Below are positions 34,063 to 37,045 of a DNA stretch of 37,045 nt, piece by piece (within the stretch, counting starts at the first letter, position 1; every line of letters starts with the position of its first letter). The translations under genes were made by a program, and so were the position numbers. Under the pieces are notes generated by a model. That model was not told where the DNA came from and did no database searches. It was given only the letters and a program-made list of their open reading frames with translations. This stretch comes from Spirosoma sp. 48-14 (lineage in GTDB: Bacteria; Bacteroidota; Bacteroidia; Cytophagales; Spirosomataceae), in the NCBI RefSeq assembly GCF_001898575.1, contig NZ_MKUD01000027.1:110759-147803 (forward strand). Reading direction: 5' to 3'.

Positions 34063-35142
34063 TTATTGAGCGCTACCTTGGTTGTGGCAACTATCGTACA
34101 GTTCAAGTACGAGCTTCTGAGCCGTCTGAATTGTAGCGTTGTAATTCGTAATGGTCGTGATAAGGTCCGTATCCCGGGCCACTTTAGCTTCAGCAACCAT
34201 CAGTGTTGATTTGATAGCACAGACGTTGATTTCGGCTGTTTGAACCTTGTAGTATAATTGAATCTGATACGCATACAGCACATAAATCAACGACTTTAAT
34301 GTATTGTAGTTGGCTGTACCTAACGCCCCCTGAGCGGAGTTTAGATTCGTGATATTGGTATTTAGCCCTTGTTGTGCTGCCACGATCAGGTTTGCATATT
34401 GCGATACTTTATCGCTCACACAGCTCGGTCTTTCACCTTCTGCCGCCGATTTGCTCTGATCATACGATTGGTTGATTGTAGCAATCTGGCTGGATAGATC
34501 CGTTGACAAACCTGCAATTTTATCATCGAAAAGGTCGTTAGCTGCTTTGAAGCAGGGATCCCCCGAACTCGGATAATTGATAGGAGCAATATTGATTGCT
34601 TTTACCTGTACGGTTATCGGAGTAGGTCCTGTAACGGCCGCCGTTGTTGGGCCTACCGTTTGGTTGTTTACCGTCGGATACGAATAGGTCGGCAGATATG
34701 ACTGTAAATTAGAGTTGCCAGTCAACGCATCTACTTTACTTTGCAGAGCTGTAGGTAATCCCCCACCCGTAGCCAGCGTATTCAGGACTTGAGGAGTAAA
34801 GCTATTGTTGATGTCTGTCGACGTGTTGCTGGTGGCCGCCAGTGCATTGTTCATGTCGATGACTGCCTGCGAGACTGCCCCACTTGTGGTTGGATTATTG
34901 GCAATGCCGTTATATACAGCATTCGCAGTAGCGGATGGGGTAATGACACCCGCCGTTGTAGAAACCGCATTGGGTGGAGTTGCCCGTAGATTTGGCAACT
35001 GCAAATCCTTTAACTGCTTGGTCAGCGCAGCGGTGTCAAAAGGCTTGAGCGGTTCGCTTGTTTCATTCCGACAGGCGTACATCAGAATGACAAAGCCTAA
35101 TCCATACATCGCCCATCTGGCTCTTTGTGTAGATGTCTTCAT
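34063..35142 (-). CDS. Lipoprotein of unknown function, 359 aa
   Basis: The signal ends in VILMYAC, predicting lipidation at C24, followed by RNETSEP. A long low-complexity Ser/Thr/Asn/Pro/Ala-rich region (about 50-200) contains repeated TT-A and N-N pieces, for example NNALAATSNTSTDINNSF. The C-terminal 150 residues are helical and probably coiled (LFDDKIAGLSTDLSSQIATI, LIVAAQQGLNTNITNLNSAQ, KVQTAEINVCAIKSTLMVAE), with four Cys in that part (PCFKA, PSCVS, NVCAI, DSCHN). No known family is recognised. It is monocistronic by its terminator, and lies between the YjbH pair and the divergent phosphatase gene, so an envelope or polysaccharide-related role is conceivable only by context. Confidence 0.8.
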   Translation of the reverse strand: MKTSTQRARWAMYGLGFVILMYACRNETSEPLKPFDTAALTKQLKDLQLPNLRATPPNAVSTTAGVITPSATANAVYNGIANNPTTSGAVSQAVIDMNNALAATSNTSTDINNSFTPQVLNTLATGGGLPTALQSKVDALTGNSNLQSYLPTYSYPTVNNQTVGPTTAAVTGPTPITVQVKAINIAPINYPSSGDPCFKAANDLFDDKIAGLSTDLSSQIATINQSYDQSKSAAEGERPSCVSDKVSQYANLIVAAQQGLNTNITNLNSAQGALGTANYNTLKSLIYVLYAYQIQLYYKVQTAEINVCAIKSTLMVAEAKVARDTDLITTITNYNATIQTAQKLVLELYDSCHNQGSAQ

Positions 35143-35279
35143 GTGTTATTGTGTTATAAACTTGGGAATGCTATGGTGTGCACTACAACCATCCTATTTA
35201 CTACAGTGTATGATAATTAGCTACTCGACTGGTGCTCAGTTTATGATTTGACCTGATCTTTTACTTAAAATCAATCTAT

Positions 35280-35307
35280 CAAAGGTATAATATGCTTTCG
35301 TAAACAA
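35280..35307 (-). promoter_or_regulatory. Candidate promoter of the 359-aa lipoprotein gene (TTG-N17-TACCTTTG)
   Basis: TACCTTTG (35287-35280) matches TAnnTTTG, with TTG (35307-35305) 17 bp upstream on the minus strand. The leader would be about 130 nt, which is long, so confidence is moderate. Confidence 0.4.
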
Positions 35308-35481
35308 ATTCGACAACTGATTGGATTATCTGGTATTGTAATCGGCCTCTTTTTTTTGTTCACTGCAAGATATTGGTAATTAGTGGTTTATGAGCTATTC
35401 TGTCTTCTGATTTTAAAAATGAATTTATTATCCGGCGAGATAATTCTGGAGTGTATAGGGTAGATGGATTTGTAAATTTCG

Positions 35482-35682
35482 CTAATTACGCGTTTCAACT
35501 ACTCCGAAGTGCAAACCGTTTGGGTTGCAGCAGGCCTTAAAGGCGTGTATTTCAGTCTGTGCGATAGGCATGTTGGTCTGTATCAGGGGCAGCTAAATAC
35601 AGGCTTTAACCGCTTCTACCTGGGTGTATGTTAGCGTGTTGTAGCTACGTTTTTGGCTTATTCCACATCTTGGGGCAATTAG
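35482..35682 (-). pseudogene. Probable remnant of an unrecognised gene
   Basis: On the minus strand a frame reads ISQKRSYNTLTYTQVEAVKA, CI, stop (TAG at 35595-35593), then LPLIQTNMPIAQTEIHAFKA, CCNPNGLHFGVVETRN and a natural-looking TAG stop (35484-35482). Apart from one in-frame TAG, the composition is protein-like and the local GC content is higher than the surrounding DNA. The upstream side ends at in-frame stops near 35683, so the N-terminus is lost. I do not recognise the family. It could instead be a tiny 29-aa ORF starting at the Met in NMPIAQ, or chance. Confidence 0.35.
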
Positions 35683-35753
35683 TTATAGTTACCTGTAAAG
35701 ATCGAGCTGTTGTATATTCCTGTCAATATGTCGATCGGCAATGTGAATGATTA

Positions 35754-35761
35754 TACTTTTG
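35754..35761 (+). promoter_or_regulatory. Candidate -7 box (TACTTTTG) for the phosphatase gene
   Basis: TACTTTTG matches TAnnTTTG about 100 bp upstream of the ATG at 35863. No TTG is found at the expected -33 position, so this is a partial match. Confidence 0.3.
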
Positions 35762-35862
35762 GACTGTAAATTGTTGAAAAATTGCTCAAAAAAAGCCTAT
35801 ATTGGACAATTCGAATGGCCAACATCTGGTAACAGAATGGTTAGTTTTATTGAATTCACTGC

Positions 35863-36624
35863 ATGACAAATCGCTTATGGGACTGGCTTAAGCACCAGTT
35901 TACGTACCAAAATTCTTCTACAGACCAGAGGGCCTGTTTCTGGCAAACGGATTTGCACTCACACCTGATCCCTGGTATCGACGATGGGGTAAAGGTCCTG
36001 GAAGAATCGATGCAGTGTATCCGGCAGCTAGCCGACTGGGGTATTCAGAAAGTAATTACTACACCCCATGTCAGTCATGAGCGATATCCAAATGATTCGG
36101 CGACCATCCTCCAGGGACTTAAGACGCTAAAACAGCAAGTTGAGTTAGAACAACTGCCAGTAGTTATCGACGTAGCCGCTGAATACATGCTGGATGATTT
36201 TTTCCTTCAACGCTTAGAAGCTGGCCCATTACTGGCGTTTGGTCCGGAGCGGTACCTGTTAGTCGAAACAGGGTGGCTGGCCCGTCCTCTTTTTCTCGAT
36301 GAAATAATCTTCCGAATTCAGACTGCGGGCTACGTACCTGTATTAGCTCATCCGGAACGGTATCCTTATTATATGCATGACCCAGAAGGATTGGCCAAAC
36401 TTCGGGATCAGGGTTGCCTGATGCAACTGAACTGGATGTCGCTCACTGGACGGTATGGCGCACACACGCGTACGCAGGCAAAGTTGATCCTCAAGAATAA
36501 CTGGGTTGACTTTATCGGGAGCGATTTGCACCGGCCTGAAGATTTACCTGCATTACAGGCTCTTTTTTCATCCTCCTTCTATGATTCGTTGAAGGCACAA
36601 CCCTTACGCAATAAGGGCTTGTGA
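35863..36624 (+). CDS. CpsB/CapC-family tyrosine-protein phosphatase (PHP fold)
   Basis: The 253-aa protein carries the metal-binding motifs of PHP-type tyrosine phosphatases: H32 and H34 in TDLHSHLIPGIDDG (with D40/D41), H69 in TTPHVSHERY, E107 in AAEYM, H163 in LAHPERYPYY, and D221/H223 in GSDLHRPED. Length and motif order are normal for the family. Known members (CpsB of Streptococcus, YwqE) remove phosphate from the tyrosine cluster of BY-kinases that control chain length and export of capsule or exopolysaccharide. It is cytoplasmic, with no signal peptide. It is the only plus-strand gene. A BY-kinase/Wzc and polysaccharide genes may lie beyond the right edge. Confidence 0.93.
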   Translation: MTNRLWDWLKHQFTYQNSSTDQRACFWQTDLHSHLIPGIDDGVKVLEESMQCIRQLADWGIQKVITTPHVSHERYPNDSATILQGLKTLKQQVELEQLPVVIDVAAEYMLDDFFLQRLEAGPLLAFGPERYLLVETGWLARPLFLDEIIFRIQTAGYVPVLAHPERYPYYMHDPEGLAKLRDQGCLMQLNWMSLTGRYGAHTRTQAKLILKNNWVDFIGSDLHRPEDLPALQALFSSSFYDSLKAQPLRNKGL

Positions 36625-36821
36625 ACCGTTTCACTTGGTCCGATTCATTGCTCAGTTGAGATAGCTTCAATGTGGAACGACTTACTAGTCTATACTATGG
36701 CTGTGGCTCTTCTTCTAAATTTCCGATGCCTCTTACCTCACTTGTAAGATGAGTTGTATGATGGCAAAAAGGGGAGGCCAACTGATCCGTTTCAAAGAAA
36801 AACAGCCTATATTTATTTGTA

Positions 36822-36852
36822 TCTATTTTGTTGGATTTGAAAACAAAATAGA
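36822..36852. promoter_or_regulatory. AT-rich 11-bp inverted repeat with an alternative stem
   Basis: TCTATTTTGTT (36822-36832) pairs with AACAAAATAGA (36842-36852). A competing stem is AAAACAAA (36840-36847) with TTTGTTTT (36857-36864). It could be a weak terminator or part of a regulated leader; in AT-rich DNA it may also be chance. Confidence 0.3.
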
Positions 36853-36971
36853 ATAATTTGTTTTCATTTATTGTTTAATGGGTAATTGAGTTGTTTTTAA
36901 GTATTTATACTCTGTAATATGGTTTTCCTAACTAATTGGTGATAGAGACTTTCGTGGATCAAGGCCAATAC

Positions 36972-37002
36972 TTGTGGAGGGCGTTGTATTTTTCTAGGTT
37001 TG
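36972..37002 (+). promoter_or_regulatory. Outward promoter at the right edge (TTG-N20-TAGGTTTG)
   Basis: TTG (36972-36974) and TAGGTTTG (36995-37002) are 20 bp apart, a full match to the Bacteroidota promoter. Transcription would start near 37009 and read out of the window on the plus strand, so a gene is expected just beyond the edge. Confidence 0.5.
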
Positions 37003-37045
37003 TGGCTTCACCCAAGTCTAGCTCATTTTGGAAAGTTTCTTGCCT

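Larger units (their letters stand above)
35143..35862. other. 720-bp intergenic region between divergent genes
   Basis: The region separates the minus-strand lipoprotein gene from the plus-strand phosphatase gene. It is AT-rich except for 35490-35690, where a probable gene remnant lies on the minus strand. A candidate promoter for each flanking gene is listed separately. No intact gene, tRNA or clear terminator was seen. Confidence 0.6.
36625..37045. other. AT-rich non-coding right end
   Basis: No gene is seen in the last 421 bp. The stretch holds an AT-rich inverted repeat at 36822-36852 and a good outward promoter at 36972-37002. No clear terminator follows the phosphatase gene directly; only short stems such as CCCTTA/TAAGGG (36601-36617, inside the gene end) were noticed. 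Confidence 0.6.

Noticed and set aside
35272..35379. Short plus-strand hydrophobic frame ending in IGLFFLFTARYW
   Set aside because: It has no ATG/GTG/TTG start in a useful place and overlaps the candidate promoter of the lipoprotein gene. A 35-codon AT-rich hydrophobic frame is expected by chance.
1..37045. CRISPR arrays, transposases, integrases, tRNA or rRNA genes
   Set aside because: None was recognised on either strand. The repeats present are all inside genes and encode protein modules.

Overview
The window looks like a chromosomal segment of a Bacteroidota bacterium of the Cytophagales type (Spirosoma and relatives). This is inferred from family content: a type IX secretion (T9SS) C-terminal sorting domain, a DUF5686/CarboxypepD_reg-like outer-membrane protein, a YjbH-domain protein, DUF6252-like and other lipoproteins, TPR-type sensor kinases, and several matches to the Bacteroidota promoter (TTG at -33, TAnnTTTG at -7). 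Almost everything is on the minus strand; only the last gene (35863-36624) is on the plus strand. No rRNA, tRNA, CRISPR array or insertion sequence was seen.

Region 1 (1-13942, read right to left) is a secreted/surface operon: a 564-aa outer-membrane barrel-like protein, a 2723-aa giant secreted protein, a 675-aa FN3-like protein and a multi-FN3 protein that runs off the left edge. The first three genes overlap by 16-17 bp and are probably translationally coupled. Region 2 (14217-16394) is a prolyl oligopeptidase with its own terminator.

Region 3 (16534-25491) is the signalling block. Four paralogous TPR-sensor histidine kinases lie head to tail with gaps of 2-11 bp, followed by a DUF6252-like lipoprotein and one NarL-type response regulator. 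A perfect 19-bp sequence, AATCGGATAAATGTATGAT, lies exactly 21 bp upstream of a TAnnTTTG box both in front of the lipoprotein-regulator pair and in front of the giant-protein operon, and was noticed nowhere else in the window. The simplest model is that four kinases feed one regulator, which controls its own gene pair and the surface operon through this element. This is inference, but it is the most interesting signal here.

Region 4 (25599-31725) holds a DUF5686 outer-membrane protein, a VanZ-like membrane protein and a T9SS-exported protein built from 97-residue putative Ig repeats (six DNA units at an exact 291-bp period). Region 5 (31875-36624) looks connected to exopolysaccharide: a YjbH-domain protein with a second envelope protein, an unrecognised lipoprotein, a 720-bp intergenic region with a probable gene remnant, and a divergent CpsB/CapC-family PHP phosphatase. 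The last 420 bp are AT-rich, non-coding, and end in a good promoter pointing out of the window.
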